From positions 168,966 through 232,965 of the forward strand of contig NZ_CANLEA010000010.1 in assembly GCF_947489565.1 (NCBI RefSeq): a DNA stretch of 64,000 bases. The letters run 5' to 3'. The DNA comes from an uncultured Kordia sp. Lineage in GTDB: Bacteria > Bacteroidota > Bacteroidia > Flavobacteriales > Flavobacteriaceae. Of this stretch, positions 19,091 through 27,505 are shown piece after piece. Under the pieces are notes generated by a model, which worked only from the letters and a program-made list of their open reading frames with translations, did no database searches and was not told the origin of the DNA. The first letter of the stretch is position 1. Each line of letters opens with the position of its first letter. Made by a program: the position numbers and the translations under genes.

Positions 19091-19122
19091 ATGATAAAGA
19101 AGATGTTTTTTAGTTAGCGATC

Positions 19123-20190
19123 TCAGAATTTGAATACGCTGACACCAATAGCATACCCATAGACTTCACCTTTATGATTTCTGTAAATTTTAATTTTATT
19201 ACACGCCATTCCTAAGTCAATTTTCTGCCATGTGTGTCCACCATCTTTTGTTTCATATCCTGAATTTACTGTACCAACAAATCCATGCTTTTCAGTGATA
19301 AAACCAATACCAAATTCTCTTCCTCTGTTGTCTTCTACCAAATTTATTTCTTCCCAAGTTTTGCCTCCATCAACTGTCTTAGCAATACGCTGTTGTGCCA
19401 CAGCTGGATCTGGATTGTAGGATTGAATTGTAACATAACCCACTTTTTCTGAAGGAAATGAAGCTTTCCAAGTAGTTTCATAAAGTCTGTTAGATTGATA
19501 TACTTTTTTCCATGTTTTCCCTCCATCAATTGTTTTTAGAATTAATGCATTTGATTTAGCGATGTCTGCACTTGTCGCCGCACAAGCAAATCCTGTGTTT
19601 TTGTTGAGCATTTTTATATCAAACAGCATTTTACAATTAGCATTCATCGAACGTGATTCCCATGTTTCTCCAGCATCTTCTGAAATCATAATGTTTGCTG
19701 GACTTCCCACACGCCCTACCGCAAATAGGTAGGTTTTATAGTCAATTTTTCCGTGATTGATATATTGTTCTTTCACTATGTCAATAGCACATAATCCTTT
19801 TACATAAGGACCTTTATAGGCTATAGGTTTCCATGTTTTTCCTCCATCTTTTGTCCCATACAAGGGTATTGTATCGGTTACATTAGGAAAATAATCTGTA
19901 CCAACAGTTCCAGCAAATCCTATATTTTTATCTATAAAAGCAATGGTTCTAAAGAAAGAACCTTTTTGTGTTAATTGTTTGTGCCAAGTTTTTCCCGCAT
20001 CTTCCGTATGGTATATGTTTCCATACCCATTAACATACCAACCAGTATCTTCATCAACAAATGTAATGTCGTCTTGTTTCCCTGGATAGTATTCAGTTTC
20101 TAATTTTTGCCAAGTCTGGCTGATGGCCGTTGTAATACTAAAAATGCATACTAAAACAGCTAGGTATTTATGTTTTTTTGTAATAATCAT
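19123..20190 (-). CDS. Secreted Ycf48/BNR-type beta-propeller protein
   Basis: The protein has 355 residues with a signal peptide (VCIFSITTAISQ). Asp-box (BNR) blades repeat: TEDAGKTWHKQL, GTKDGGKTWKPI, SEDAGETWESR, KTIDGGKTWKKV, KTVDGGKTWEEI and ETKDGGHTWQKI, six or more around the ring. This places it with the photosystem-II-assembly-factor-like (Ycf48) and sialidase-like propellers. Such scaffolds bind partners or glycans; no sialidase active-site arginine triad can be claimed. It is the last gene of a run of minus-strand envelope genes. Confidence 0.75.
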   Translation of the reverse strand: MIITKKHKYLAVLVCIFSITTAISQTWQKLETEYYPGKQDDITFVDEDTGWYVNGYGNIYHTEDAGKTWHKQLTQKGSFFRTIAFIDKNIGFAGTVGTDYFPNVTDTIPLYGTKDGGKTWKPIAYKGPYVKGLCAIDIVKEQYINHGKIDYKTYLFAVGRVGSPANIMISEDAGETWESRSMNANCKMLFDIKMLNKNTGFACAATSADIAKSNALILKTIDGGKTWKKVYQSNRLYETTWKASFPSEKVGYVTIQSYNPDPAVAQQRIAKTVDGGKTWEEINLVEDNRGREFGIGFITEKHGFVGTVNSGYETKDGGHTWQKIDLGMACNKIKIYRNHKGEVYGYAIGVSVFKF

Positions 20191-20312
20191 AAAGCTTATT
20201 TTTTAAAAAGGAACAAAATTCCATTTTCAAAGCTTTATAAAACTTTGATTGTAATTTTATTCCTTTTCTTGATATTAATACTTGTAATGAATAATTTTTT
20301 GGAAATAATTAA

Positions 20313-21137
20313 TTAGGCTTTTAGCAAGTTTATTTTTGATATTTTTCCACCTGGAACGGGTGTGTGTTCCACAATAAATAATTCGCTATTATAGACATAT
20401 AACTCCAACGGAAAATTTAAACCTGTAGCAACTTTTACTTTTGCTTCTTCTTGATTTTTTAAGTTTATTTTTAATACAGAACCTTCATATGCATTTGCAA
20501 TGTATAGATAATGTCCAAATGTTTCCATACCAATAGGTCCATTAAGACCAGTATATACATCTTTTAATGTCTTAGAGTTGTCGGAAACATTCAATGTGAC
20601 AATTTTTTGTGATTGAGTTTCTGATATGTATAGCGTATTATCTATAAAAATCATACCACCATAAAAGCTTTTTAAATTTCTGACTACCTCAAAAACTTTA
20701 GGTCTTTCCTTCGTAAGATTAATTTTCACAATTCTCTTTGCTTGTTCTTCTCTAACATATAATTCATCATTATGCAAGGCTAAAGAACTTGGTGAAATGA
20801 TATCAGTGGTTACATCTTCTCGAATTGGATTTATTTTTGAAATATCAATTCTTGAGATTCGATTTGCTTTTCCTTCAGCAAAATAGATGTAATTTTTGTA
20901 GAGTACCATATCACTAGGTGTAATCAAATTAGATATGTATTCTTCAACAGGTGCATCTTTGATGGTTAAATCGAGTTTTGATATTTTTCCACCATTCCAT
21001 TCTGCTATATATAAATTATTTTCATATTGTATAATTCCTGAAGGACCATTTAAATCTTTTACGATATAGTTGTTTTGTGCTATTGCATTTAAAGCTATTA
21101 AGAGTAATAAGGTTATTGTAAATATGTTCTTTTTCAT
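20313..21137 (-). CDS. Secreted NHL/Vgb-like beta-propeller protein
   Basis: The protein has 274 residues with a signal peptide (LLLIALNAIA). About six repeats of the pattern L-GPSG-----N-LYIAE-----I-K-DL are seen: DLNGPSGIIQYENNLYIAEW, LITPSDMVLYKNYIYFAEG, IISPSSLALHNDELYVREE, then GLNGPIGMETFGHYLYIANA. This is the pattern of SMP-30/NHL/streptogramin-lyase-like propellers. No lyase or lactonase catalytic residues can be assigned. It is in an operon with the 2-TM protein and the hydrolase. Confidence 0.7.
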   Translation of the reverse strand: MKKNIFTITLLLLIALNAIAQNNYIVKDLNGPSGIIQYENNLYIAEWNGGKISKLDLTIKDAPVEEYISNLITPSDMVLYKNYIYFAEGKANRISRIDISKINPIREDVTTDIISPSSLALHNDELYVREEQAKRIVKINLTKERPKVFEVVRNLKSFYGGMIFIDNTLYISETQSQKIVTLNVSDNSKTLKDVYTGLNGPIGMETFGHYLYIANAYEGSVLKINLKNQEEAKVKVATGLNFPLELYVYNSELFIVEHTPVPGGKISKINLLKA

Positions 21138-21175
21138 AGCAATTCTGTTTAAATTAATGATTCATGTTTCGTATT

Positions 21176-21427
21176 TTATTTATCAAATATTCCAATTCCA
21201 TATCCCAGAATTGCGGCGGCAATTCCTACATGGATGTACAACCATATTTTTTGCCAAAACGGTCTTTCATTAAAGGCTTGGGTGGCATCAAATGGATCAA
21301 AAATAAAGGCAATACAAAGGTTGGATGCTGCTGTCATATATTCTTTTTCTATAAATACAAAATATGCTGTTAGTAATAGAAAAAGTCCGTAGAGGATTCT
21401 GTTAAAAAGGGGATTTATTTTTGTCAT
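21176..21427 (-). CDS. Small two-helix membrane protein
   Basis: The protein has 83 residues. Transmembrane helices lie near 10-27 (ILYGLFLLLTAYFVFIE) and 61-79 (IWLYIHVGIAAAILGYGIGI), with a polar FDPFDATQAFNERPFWQ segment between. The gene begins 6 bases after the stop of the alpha/beta hydrolase, so the two are cotranscribed. I do not recognise the family; flavobacteria have many such YfiR-like small proteins without known function. Confidence 0.65.
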   Translation of the reverse strand: MTKINPLFNRILYGLFLLLTAYFVFIEKEYMTAASNLCIAFIFDPFDATQAFNERPFWQKIWLYIHVGIAAAILGYGIGIFDK

Positions 21428-21433
21428 AAGTAT

Positions 21434-22306
21434 TTAGTTAAAAAACGTTGTTAATTTTTGAGTTACTTCATTCGGATTTTCAACATATGGAAAATGTCCT
21501 GCCTTTGATATTGCAGTTATTTCTACATCCGGAAAGTTTAAAAAAGCTTTTTTTATGTCTTCGGGAGTCAATAAGTCTGAGACACCTTGTAACACTAAAA
21601 TTGGAAACTTAAATATGGGCTCCTTTCCTCTTAAATTAAACTTCTGTGAAATGTCCGTCAAGATTTCTCTATTGACACTAAAATTGATATCTGTCTTCGT
21701 TAGTTTTTTGATGTTTGCATTGTCAAAAAAGTAATAAGGCAAATAGATGTCTAATAATTCAGATGGTTTTACATTAGGTTTCGAACTTAAGGCTTGCATC
21801 TTTTTAATATCTTCTTGTGTAAACTTTTTTTGAAGATTTTGAGCAAATTGTATATAGTATTGAAATGATGTGCCAACAGATGATATCAAGGATATTTTGT
21901 GGATATGCTGCGGATATTTTTCTGCATACATCAATGAAAGAATGGTTCCCCATGAATGTCCAACAAGCGACAGTTTTTCTAGTTTTAAATGTGTTCGTAA
22001 AAACTCTAATGTTTCTATTTCTCTAGCTGCTGTATGCGGTTTTTGGGTTGCTGATGTCGATTTTCCTGCATCATTTTGATCGTACATGATGACTCTGAAG
22101 TTTTTTGACAATTCTTCTGCATAAGGCATAAAACTTAAATGATTGTCTGCTGGTCCACCATGGAGTAAAATCAGTGTGGGTCCTTTTCCTATTTCTTTGA
22201 CAAATATTTTTGACTCGTTATGTGTAACATAATATTCTACAGATTTTTGAGAATAGGAAACTTGAAATATAGTCAGCATTAAAACAATTGATAATAGCTT
22301 TTTCAT
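21434..22306 (-). CDS. Secreted alpha/beta hydrolase (proline-iminopeptidase-like)
   Basis: The start at 22306 was chosen because it gives a clean signal peptide (MKKLLSIVLMLTIFQVSYSQ); a longer frame to 22366 would run toward the upstream gene. From this start the protein has 290 residues. The oxyanion motif HGGP is at 49-52 and the nucleophile elbow GHSWG is at 116-120 (Ser118). A later acid (QGVSDLLTP) and His (KAGHFPYVENP) complete the triad. It resembles S33 prolyl aminopeptidases and related esterases; substrate unknown. Secretion to the periplasm is predicted. Confidence 0.85.
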   Translation of the reverse strand: MKKLLSIVLMLTIFQVSYSQKSVEYYVTHNESKIFVKEIGKGPTLILLHGGPADNHLSFMPYAEELSKNFRVIMYDQNDAGKSTSATQKPHTAAREIETLEFLRTHLKLEKLSLVGHSWGTILSLMYAEKYPQHIHKISLISSVGTSFQYYIQFAQNLQKKFTQEDIKKMQALSSKPNVKPSELLDIYLPYYFFDNANIKKLTKTDINFSVNREILTDISQKFNLRGKEPIFKFPILVLQGVSDLLTPEDIKKAFLNFPDVEITAISKAGHFPYVENPNEVTQKLTTFFN

Positions 22307-22338
22307 TTTAAGTATAAATTTTAATGTTTTTTGTTTGA

Positions 22339-23445
22339 TTATAGAATACGAATGCCATTGCCCCAAGTAGCAATTAATAGTTTTCCTTTTACCTCTAAAA
22401 GATGGGAAATTGTTGGAAATGGGAGTAAATAATTTGTGTTTTTGACTTTATTATTTTTGATTATGTATAGATTTTTTTGCCCACTTGCATAAAGTGTTTT
22501 ATCTATCTTGAGAAAATCACTTATAATATCTTTTTCAGGGTTTTCTATTTCGGTAAAAGTATCACCGCCGTCATTGGACATAAATATATTTCCTGATTGT
22601 CCATCAATTGTTGAGCAATACAAAACATTTTTGTTGAGCCAACCCAATCCGTAAAACACTGCATTTTCACCTTCTGCTACTTTTTTCCATGTAGAACCAA
22701 AATCGGTAGTTTTGTGCAATCCTTGTCGAATACAAAGAGCGTAAATTTCATGTGCGTCGTACGGAGATTGTTCCATTTTCCATACTATCTTAAAAGGATC
22801 TTCTTGGTAATTTTGTATTTCCCAAGAATTTCCTCCATCTGATGATTTTACAATACCATGAGGAATTGTTGCCACCAGAATTTCTTGATCATTTTTTGGG
22901 TGAAAAATAATGCTACGGACATCAGAACTAGGAAAGTTGACAACTTTTTCAAACGTTTTTCCTGCATCAGTACTTTTGTAAAGCCCATGTTTCCATGTGC
23001 CCGCAAAGATTAACTTATTTGTATATGGAGAAGCTACAATTTCTTGAACATCTTCTGCTTTTTCAGACAAAGGGTTGCCTCCATTCAAGAATACCCAAGA
23101 ATTTCCAAAATCCTCACTTTTCATCACTTTGGCATCTCCAGAGTTTGCTCCTTTTATTCCTGCATACAGCACCTTTTCATTATGAGCATCTTTTGAAATA
23201 CTTCGAATAATTTTATTCTGTAAAATTGGTTTGATGGTTCTTCCAAGTGAATCAATGATTACAGCATCAAATTCTTTACCAGCAAGGCTTGAGTCAGAAA
23301 AAACAGCATTCCAGTTTGAATGTTTTTTGATACTGATAACATTGTTTGAACTATCTTTTAATATAATTTTTATACTAGAAAGTGTTTCTTGTGCTCCTAT
23401 ATGAAGTGTAATAAAGAAACTAACTAAAGTGAATATCTTTTTCAT
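22339..23445 (-). CDS. Secreted BNR/sortilin-like beta-propeller protein
   Basis: The protein has 368 residues with a signal peptide (LVSFFITLHIGAQ). Asp-box blades include KSEDFGNSWVFL, KSTDAGKTFEKV, KSSDGGNSWEIQ, KTTDFGSTWKKV and MSNDGGDTFTEI. It is related to, but distinct from, the propeller at 19123-20190. Its start overlaps the stop of the upstream lipocalin-like gene by 4 bases, implying translational coupling. It probably acts as an extracytoplasmic binding scaffold. Confidence 0.75.
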   Translation of the reverse strand: MKKIFTLVSFFITLHIGAQETLSSIKIILKDSSNNVISIKKHSNWNAVFSDSSLAGKEFDAVIIDSLGRTIKPILQNKIIRSISKDAHNEKVLYAGIKGANSGDAKVMKSEDFGNSWVFLNGGNPLSEKAEDVQEIVASPYTNKLIFAGTWKHGLYKSTDAGKTFEKVVNFPSSDVRSIIFHPKNDQEILVATIPHGIVKSSDGGNSWEIQNYQEDPFKIVWKMEQSPYDAHEIYALCIRQGLHKTTDFGSTWKKVAEGENAVFYGLGWLNKNVLYCSTIDGQSGNIFMSNDGGDTFTEIENPEKDIISDFLKIDKTLYASGQKNLYIIKNNKVKNTNYLLPFPTISHLLEVKGKLLIATWGNGIRIL

Positions 23446-23894
23446 TTGATTTTATTATAAGTGATAGTGTCGTTTGTTTTCGATTTAATAATTCTGAATC
23501 TTAAATCGTTAATTTCTATAAGCCTACCTTTTGAGATTTCTCCTTTAGAATCGGTTCTAATTAAAGTGGAATCTTTGATACTGATATCCCAACTTCCAAT
23601 TCTTGGAATATTATCAAAACCCGTCGTAAGTATGTACTCTTTATTTTCTTTGAACTCTAAAGTAGTTGCGCTTACACCTGCTGCTATGAGCTCTTTTTGT
23701 TGTTTTAATGCTGCGGCTTGTTCAGGATTTGATTTTTCGACTCTAGCAAGTATTTTTTCTACGGTTTTCGGAATTAATGATTCGTCAATACTCCAAACAC
23801 CTACAATATCTTTTTCTGGACTTTTTATGGAATTGAATGCAAAAAGTGATAGACAAATCGCGATTAAAAAACTGTAATTCATAATTTTTCTCAT
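23442..23894 (-). CDS. Secreted lipocalin-like protein
   Basis: The protein has 150 residues with a signal peptide (LIAICLSLFAFNS). The mature part begins DIVGVWSIDESLIPK and continues through TLEFKENKEYILTTG, IPRIGSWDISI and DSTLIRTDSKGE, with strands typical of lipocalin-like (calycin) folds in Bacteroidota. It is the first gene of the operon that contains the propellers and the hydrolase; the AraC regulator lies upstream across a terminator. Confidence 0.65.
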   Translation of the reverse strand: MRKIMNYSFLIAICLSLFAFNSIKSPEKDIVGVWSIDESLIPKTVEKILARVEKSNPEQAAALKQQKELIAAGVSATTLEFKENKEYILTTGFDNIPRIGSWDISIKDSTLIRTDSKGEISKGRLIEINDLRFRIIKSKTNDTITYNKIK

Positions 23895-23982
23895 AACATT
23901 TAATTTAAAATTTTATCATTTAAATCATAAGTATTAAAGAAATAAAATTTGTTACAAACATCTAATAATTAATTAGTTATGT

Positions 23983-24020
23983 AAAAAAATTCTTTGTCTA
24001 GGGACAAAGAAAAAAAATAA
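23983..24020 (-). terminator. Terminator of the AraC-family gene
   Basis: TTCTTTGTC (23990-23998) pairs perfectly with GACAAAGAA (24003-24011) with a 4-base loop. On the minus strand the stem is followed by a T run. Confidence 0.85.
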
Positions 24021-24048
24021 AAAAATAAAAAAATTGTAAAAAAATTAC

Positions 24049-24888
24049 CTAGCCTTGAGCATGTACAACACCTGTATCTAAAAAATCATTAATATTCTTG
24101 AAAAACTCTTTTGGAATTTCTCCTATTAAGTTTTTGTAGTCTTTTATAAAGTGTGATTGGTCAAAATAGCCAGCATCTAAAGCAACTTGTGTGAAGTTTT
24201 TATTTCTATTCATTGCATACTTTTTATCTATAGAGTGCCTAAATCGCAATATTTTTTTATGCTGTGTTGGTGTTCGTCCTAAATATTTTTTAAAATGAAA
24301 AATAAATGACTTCACTGTAAGATTGTTTTTTTTTGTAAATTCTTTGACTGTAAATGTTGGATCCTGAATTTCTTCCACCGCTTCTTTTAAAAAGGCATGT
24401 TCAAAAGTATTCAGTTTTGAAAGCATATAAGATTCTAACTGTTCAACCAGTGTAGTTTTGTCATTCAAACTTAGCATCTTTATTGCAGTTTCTTCAAAAT
24501 CGGGAAATGGTATAAACGGTGTAAAACAATCAACGCTGTTTCCAACGGGCACTTCGTTATTTAAAAATGCATATATTCCAAGAGGTTTGAATGAAATGGT
24601 AATTTCGTAATAGAATCCTTCATAACTCAAGCGCTTTGGTGTGTTGAGATTATGATTAAAATAAACTAGTACTGTATTATTAGGATCGTGCTTAAGTTTA
24701 AAATAGTTAGCATTTACTTTTATCAGTTTAGCAGTTTTCGAGAAACTAATACCCGTATTAACATGAGGAAAGACAATAATATCTACATCTTTTTCATGAT
24801 GTTCTTTTTGAAGTATATGAATACAGTCAATGTAGTTTTTAAGCAAATCATTTTTCGGAGGAATAGAAATAATTTTCATTATTGTCAA
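24049..24888 (-). CDS. AraC-family transcriptional regulator
   Basis: This is a 279-residue protein with an unassigned N-terminal sensing domain and a C-terminal AraC HTH pair (about 175-265). The signature includes FTKKNNLTVKSFIFHFKKYL, GRTPTQHKKILRFRHS and FTQVALDAGYFDQSHFIKDY. The start may be 24888 or the ATG three codons later at 24879. It reads in the same direction as the propeller operon, which may be its target. A decayed relative lies at 43560-43861. Confidence 0.88.
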   Translation of the reverse strand: MTIMKIISIPPKNDLLKNYIDCIHILQKEHHEKDVDIIVFPHVNTGISFSKTAKLIKVNANYFKLKHDPNNTVLVYFNHNLNTPKRLSYEGFYYEITISFKPLGIYAFLNNEVPVGNSVDCFTPFIPFPDFEETAIKMLSLNDKTTLVEQLESYMLSKLNTFEHAFLKEAVEEIQDPTFTVKEFTKKNNLTVKSFIFHFKKYLGRTPTQHKKILRFRHSIDKKYAMNRNKNFTQVALDAGYFDQSHFIKDYKNLIGEIPKEFFKNINDFLDTGVVHAQG

Positions 24889-25037
24889 GAGTTTATATTG
24901 TTACATACGTACATATTTTTTAACAGTCGTTACTAAAAAACATAAAACCTATTTTTTTAACTAACTGTAAATGTGTGCAAAACAAGAATATTTTGAATTT
25001 AAAGTAATTAGTACGGTAAATCATTTTTATCATTTCT

Positions 25038-25460
25038 TCATTTTATTGTTGCGGGCTTCCAAAGTGGTCCTACAGCCAATAACAAAACTAAAATGTTACA
25101 TAAAGCGTTTGAAGCATTTCCAGAAGTTATAGAGCCTGTACTATCCAATACAAACCAAGCAAGCAAACCGACGAGTACTGATTTCCGAACTCCCTCAGGC
25201 GCACTATCATATACCCACTTTTGCAAGCACCAAATACAAACTCCCCAACCAAAAAGAAAACCGCCTGTTAGCGCAGAAAGAAATCGTGTTGTTGCTGCGC
25301 CATACTCTTGTTGCCCGTCTAATGGCCAACTCAGAAGATCTAGTGACCATCGTGCGGGTTCGGAAGTTGCAAGCATGGTTCCTAAGAAAAATATAGGCCC
25401 AAAAGAGCCTACAACTATGGCGGTAAATTTTAAATATTTTTTATGAAATTTTGTCGTCAT
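25038..25460 (-). CDS. Four-helix membrane protein
   Basis: The protein has 140 residues and probably four transmembrane helices: about 12-32 (FTAIVVGSFGPIFFLGTML), 60-80 (FLSALTGGFLFGWGVCIWCL), 90-108 and 117-133. A conserved-looking SWPLDGQQEYGAATTRF loop sits between the first two. It is the last gene of a three-gene minus operon with a thioesterase. Function unknown. Confidence 0.7.
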   Translation of the reverse strand: MTTKFHKKYLKFTAIVVGSFGPIFFLGTMLATSEPARWSLDLLSWPLDGQQEYGAATTRFLSALTGGFLFGWGVCIWCLQKWVYDSAPEGVRKSVLVGLLAWFVLDSTGSITSGNASNALCNILVLLLAVGPLWKPATIK

Positions 25461-25494
25461 TAGTATATCATTTAAAAAACTGACCTTTTTCTAT

Positions 25495-25983
25495 TTACAG
25501 TGCATTAGAGATGGTGTTATTTTTTAGAAATTGCACTCTGTCTTCAAAGTTGTGTTGTTCAATTGATGTTTCAACTTTTAAAAACAATTCCATTAATTCC
25601 TTTGAGTGATTTGTTCTTTTTAAATTTTTAATGTCGAAATACACAAATTTAACCCAGTAGATTGCTTTTAATTGACTTTGACCAGCATTCCACATCGTCA
25701 TTTCAACATGTAAAGTGCTTTCAGTACAATTAAATATCTGAGATTCAATAACAATATCTTCCATTAAAAATACTGGCTTTAGATAAGCTATTTGGTTGCT
25801 AGCAACTACCCAATTATTTTTAGAAACTATAAAGTTTTTATATACATCAAGATGATAATATTGAAGCACTTGATCTTCACGAGCATTCATAAAATAATCT
25901 AAATACTTGGAGTTGTTAAGATGATTGAATGGATCGCAGTCTTGAAATCGTATCTTTGCACTACTTTTAAGGATTTTTTTCAT
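25495..25983 (-). CDS. Hotdog-fold acyl-CoA thioesterase
   Basis: This is a 162-residue protein of the 4-hydroxybenzoyl-CoA thioesterase type. The N-terminal signature is AKIRFQDCDPFNHLNNSKYL, in which the Asp-containing motif FQDCDPFNHLNN is the usual active-site stretch, followed by the long hotdog helix. It would hydrolyse short or medium acyl-CoA esters; substrate not predictable. It starts 4 bases after the upstream membrane-protein gene, so they form one transcript. Confidence 0.82.
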   Translation of the reverse strand: MKKILKSSAKIRFQDCDPFNHLNNSKYLDYFMNAREDQVLQYYHLDVYKNFIVSKNNWVVASNQIAYLKPVFLMEDIVIESQIFNCTESTLHVEMTMWNAGQSQLKAIYWVKFVYFDIKNLKRTNHSKELMELFLKVETSIEQHNFEDRVQFLKNNTISNAL

Positions 25984-25987
25984 ACAG

Positions 25988-26341
25988 TTATTTTAACGAC
26001 TCGTTCGTTATATTTTTACCTAATAAAATTCTGTGAACATTCGCATCATTCTTATAAATTAGGTGTAAAATGTATGGCGCCAAAAACATGATGCCGCCAA
26101 CAAAAGCAAGCATTCCCAATACAATCCCCAAACTTGAAAATTTTTGGCGCCAAGAAGTCCATAATGCTGTCAGTAGTAAATAACTTAGAAAGTCAATATT
26201 AAACTGTCCTCGCCACGTAACATTTAAGATATCTTCAAAGAAAACTGAAAATAAATTCCAGCCGTTATGCAGTCCAGTGTATATTGTATATGTATAAACA
26301 GCCATGGCAATGACAATGACTAGTATTCTAAATAATTTCAT
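25988..26341 (-). CDS. Membrane protein, first gene of the TetR-flanked operon
   Basis: The protein has 117 residues with three predicted transmembrane helices: near 5-20 (ILVIVIAMAVYTYTIYTG), 50-60 (FLSYLLLTALWTSW) and 72-95 (LGIVLGMLAFVGGIMFLAPYI). Family unknown to me. A 16-bp palindrome 65 bases upstream, also present before the TetR gene, makes this operon a likely TetR target. Confidence 0.7.
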   Translation of the reverse strand: MKLFRILVIVIAMAVYTYTIYTGLHNGWNLFSVFFEDILNVTWRGQFNIDFLSYLLLTALWTSWRQKFSSLGIVLGMLAFVGGIMFLAPYILHLIYKNDANVHRILLGKNITNESLK

Positions 26342-26405
26342 GTAAACGTGTCAGTTGTGTTGTTTTATTTATGATTTAAAACTACAACTAAACTGAACAA
26401 TATTA

Positions 26406-26421
26406 TAGACACTAGTGTACA
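26406..26421 (-). promoter_or_regulatory. TetR-type operator 1
   Basis: On the minus strand the site is TGTACACTAGTGTCTA. It differs from the site at 27042-27057 only in its two central bases. The core ACACTAGTGT is a perfect palindrome. It lies between the TetR gene and the membrane-protein/thioesterase operon. Confidence 0.7.
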
Positions 26422-26426
26422 ATGGA

Positions 26427-26975
26427 CTATGGTTTATAGCCATTTTGAATACTCTTAACCATCGCTTTAAGCTCTTTTGTATATGTATCGAGCCATTCAA
26501 ATGTTAAGGTTTTTTCTGTAATTTGAAGGTAAAAATTTTCTAAACTTAAATTCAATACTAACATTGCCGAAGCAGAGTTGTCTTTTAAGTCTAGCATTTC
26601 TGACCAAATGCCAATAATGACTTCTGCTGACATTTCATTTATTTTTTCAAAACAATCTTTATAGATGCTAACTTCTCTGTGAATTCTTAACTGTCTACTA
26701 AATAATAAATCTTCTTTAAACTCTATAAGCACATGAAGCATTTCTGGGTTTACATTTTTGCACTGTCTTTCTTTTTCAATAACAATTGAAGCTCTTTCAA
26801 GATGATAGTTTAATAATGCTTCTATATAAATTTCTTTATCAGAAAAAAAGTGATAAAATGAAGATTTACTTTTTCCCATCAATTTAGAAATCGTCTGAAC
26901 TTTAATTCCGTTGGGACCTTTCTGAGAAAAAATTGTATATCCTATTTGAATCCATTGAAGTACATTTTTATCCAT
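26427..26975 (-). CDS. TetR-family transcriptional regulator
   Basis: Beginning at the ATG at 26975 the product has 182 residues; an upstream ATG at 27008 adds 11. The HTH reads GIKVQTISKLMGKSKSSFYHFF. The C-terminal domain is helical (ligand and dimerisation). It is clearly a paralogue of the 18378-18923 protein. Nearly identical palindromes lie on both sides of the gene, the classic layout for autorepression plus control of the downstream operon (membrane protein, thioesterase, membrane protein). The ligand is unknown. Confidence 0.88.
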   Translation of the reverse strand: MDKNVLQWIQIGYTIFSQKGPNGIKVQTISKLMGKSKSSFYHFFSDKEIYIEALLNYHLERASIVIEKERQCKNVNPEMLHVLIEFKEDLLFSRQLRIHREVSIYKDCFEKINEMSAEVIIGIWSEMLDLKDNSASAMLVLNLSLENFYLQITEKTLTFEWLDTYTKELKAMVKSIQNGYKP

Positions 26976-27041
26976 CGTATGAGTGTTTTTGATTATCTTT
27001 TTTAGCAATTATTTTATATAAAAAAATAAACTACATCCAAT

Positions 27042-27057
27042 TGTACACATGTGTCTA
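27042..27057 (-). promoter_or_regulatory. TetR-type operator 2
   Basis: The site is TGTACACATGTGTCTA on the plus strand, with perfect palindromic core ACACATGTGT. It lies just upstream of the TetR gene and matches operator 1 at 14 of 16 positions. Confidence 0.7.
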
Positions 27058-27117
27058 AAATTGACGAGGTATTTGCGTTAACTTTACTACTATTATTCTT
27101 TTGAATTATAAAAAATT

Positions 27118-27330
27118 ATGTCTGATTTTAAGATTCGAATACAAAATAGAGCATCTATAATAGGGCTTATACTGAGTGAAGCACAATTAGAATTCTTGAA
27201 TACTATTGTCGTAAAAAGCATCCAAAATGGTAGCTCTGAATTTGATGCGCTTGACAAATTATTTGACTATTTAAAGCGTAATTCTACAACATTAATGGAA
27301 GAAAGTAAGATTAAAATCGCCCGAAATTAA
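27118..27330 (+). CDS. Small hypothetical protein (70 aa)
   Basis: The product is a helical, charged, soluble protein (MSDFKIRIQNRASIIGLILS at the start, DALDKLFDYLKRN in the middle, KIKIARN at the end). There is no signal peptide or known motif. It is divergent from the TetR gene and precedes the lipoprotein gene by 175 bases. It may be genuine because it fills the gap and has coding-like composition, but the function is unknown. Confidence 0.5.
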   Translation: MSDFKIRIQNRASIIGLILSEAQLEFLNTIVVKSIQNGSSEFDALDKLFDYLKRNSTTLMEESKIKIARN

Positions 27331-27435
27331 CTCTTTCTTCTCTTCACTTACTTTTACTTTCAAATGAAGTAAATCATTTTCTCAATTTGACTTTACTCGA
27401 CTGTAAACCTACTAAATTTTAATTTTAAAAAAAAG

Positions 27436-27467
27436 GTAGGGGTTTTTATAGAGTTGTTGTCTTAGGG
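27436..27467 (+). promoter_or_regulatory. Candidate ECF-sigma promoter of the repeat lipoprotein
   Basis: The boxes GTAGGGGTTTTT (27436) and GTCTTAGGG (27459) have starts exactly 23 bases apart. The same pair with the same spacing occurs before the paralogous gene at 32555. It does not resemble the housekeeping TTTG/TAnnTTTG promoter. Confidence 0.6.
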
Positions 27468-27505
27468 TAAAAGTCAAAATATAAATCTATAAATTTTTAA
27501 ATGTT

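Noticed and set aside
22307..22366. N-terminal extension of the alpha/beta hydrolase to 22366
   Set aside because: It would bury a clear signal peptide behind 20 residues and run into the 3' end of the upstream gene.
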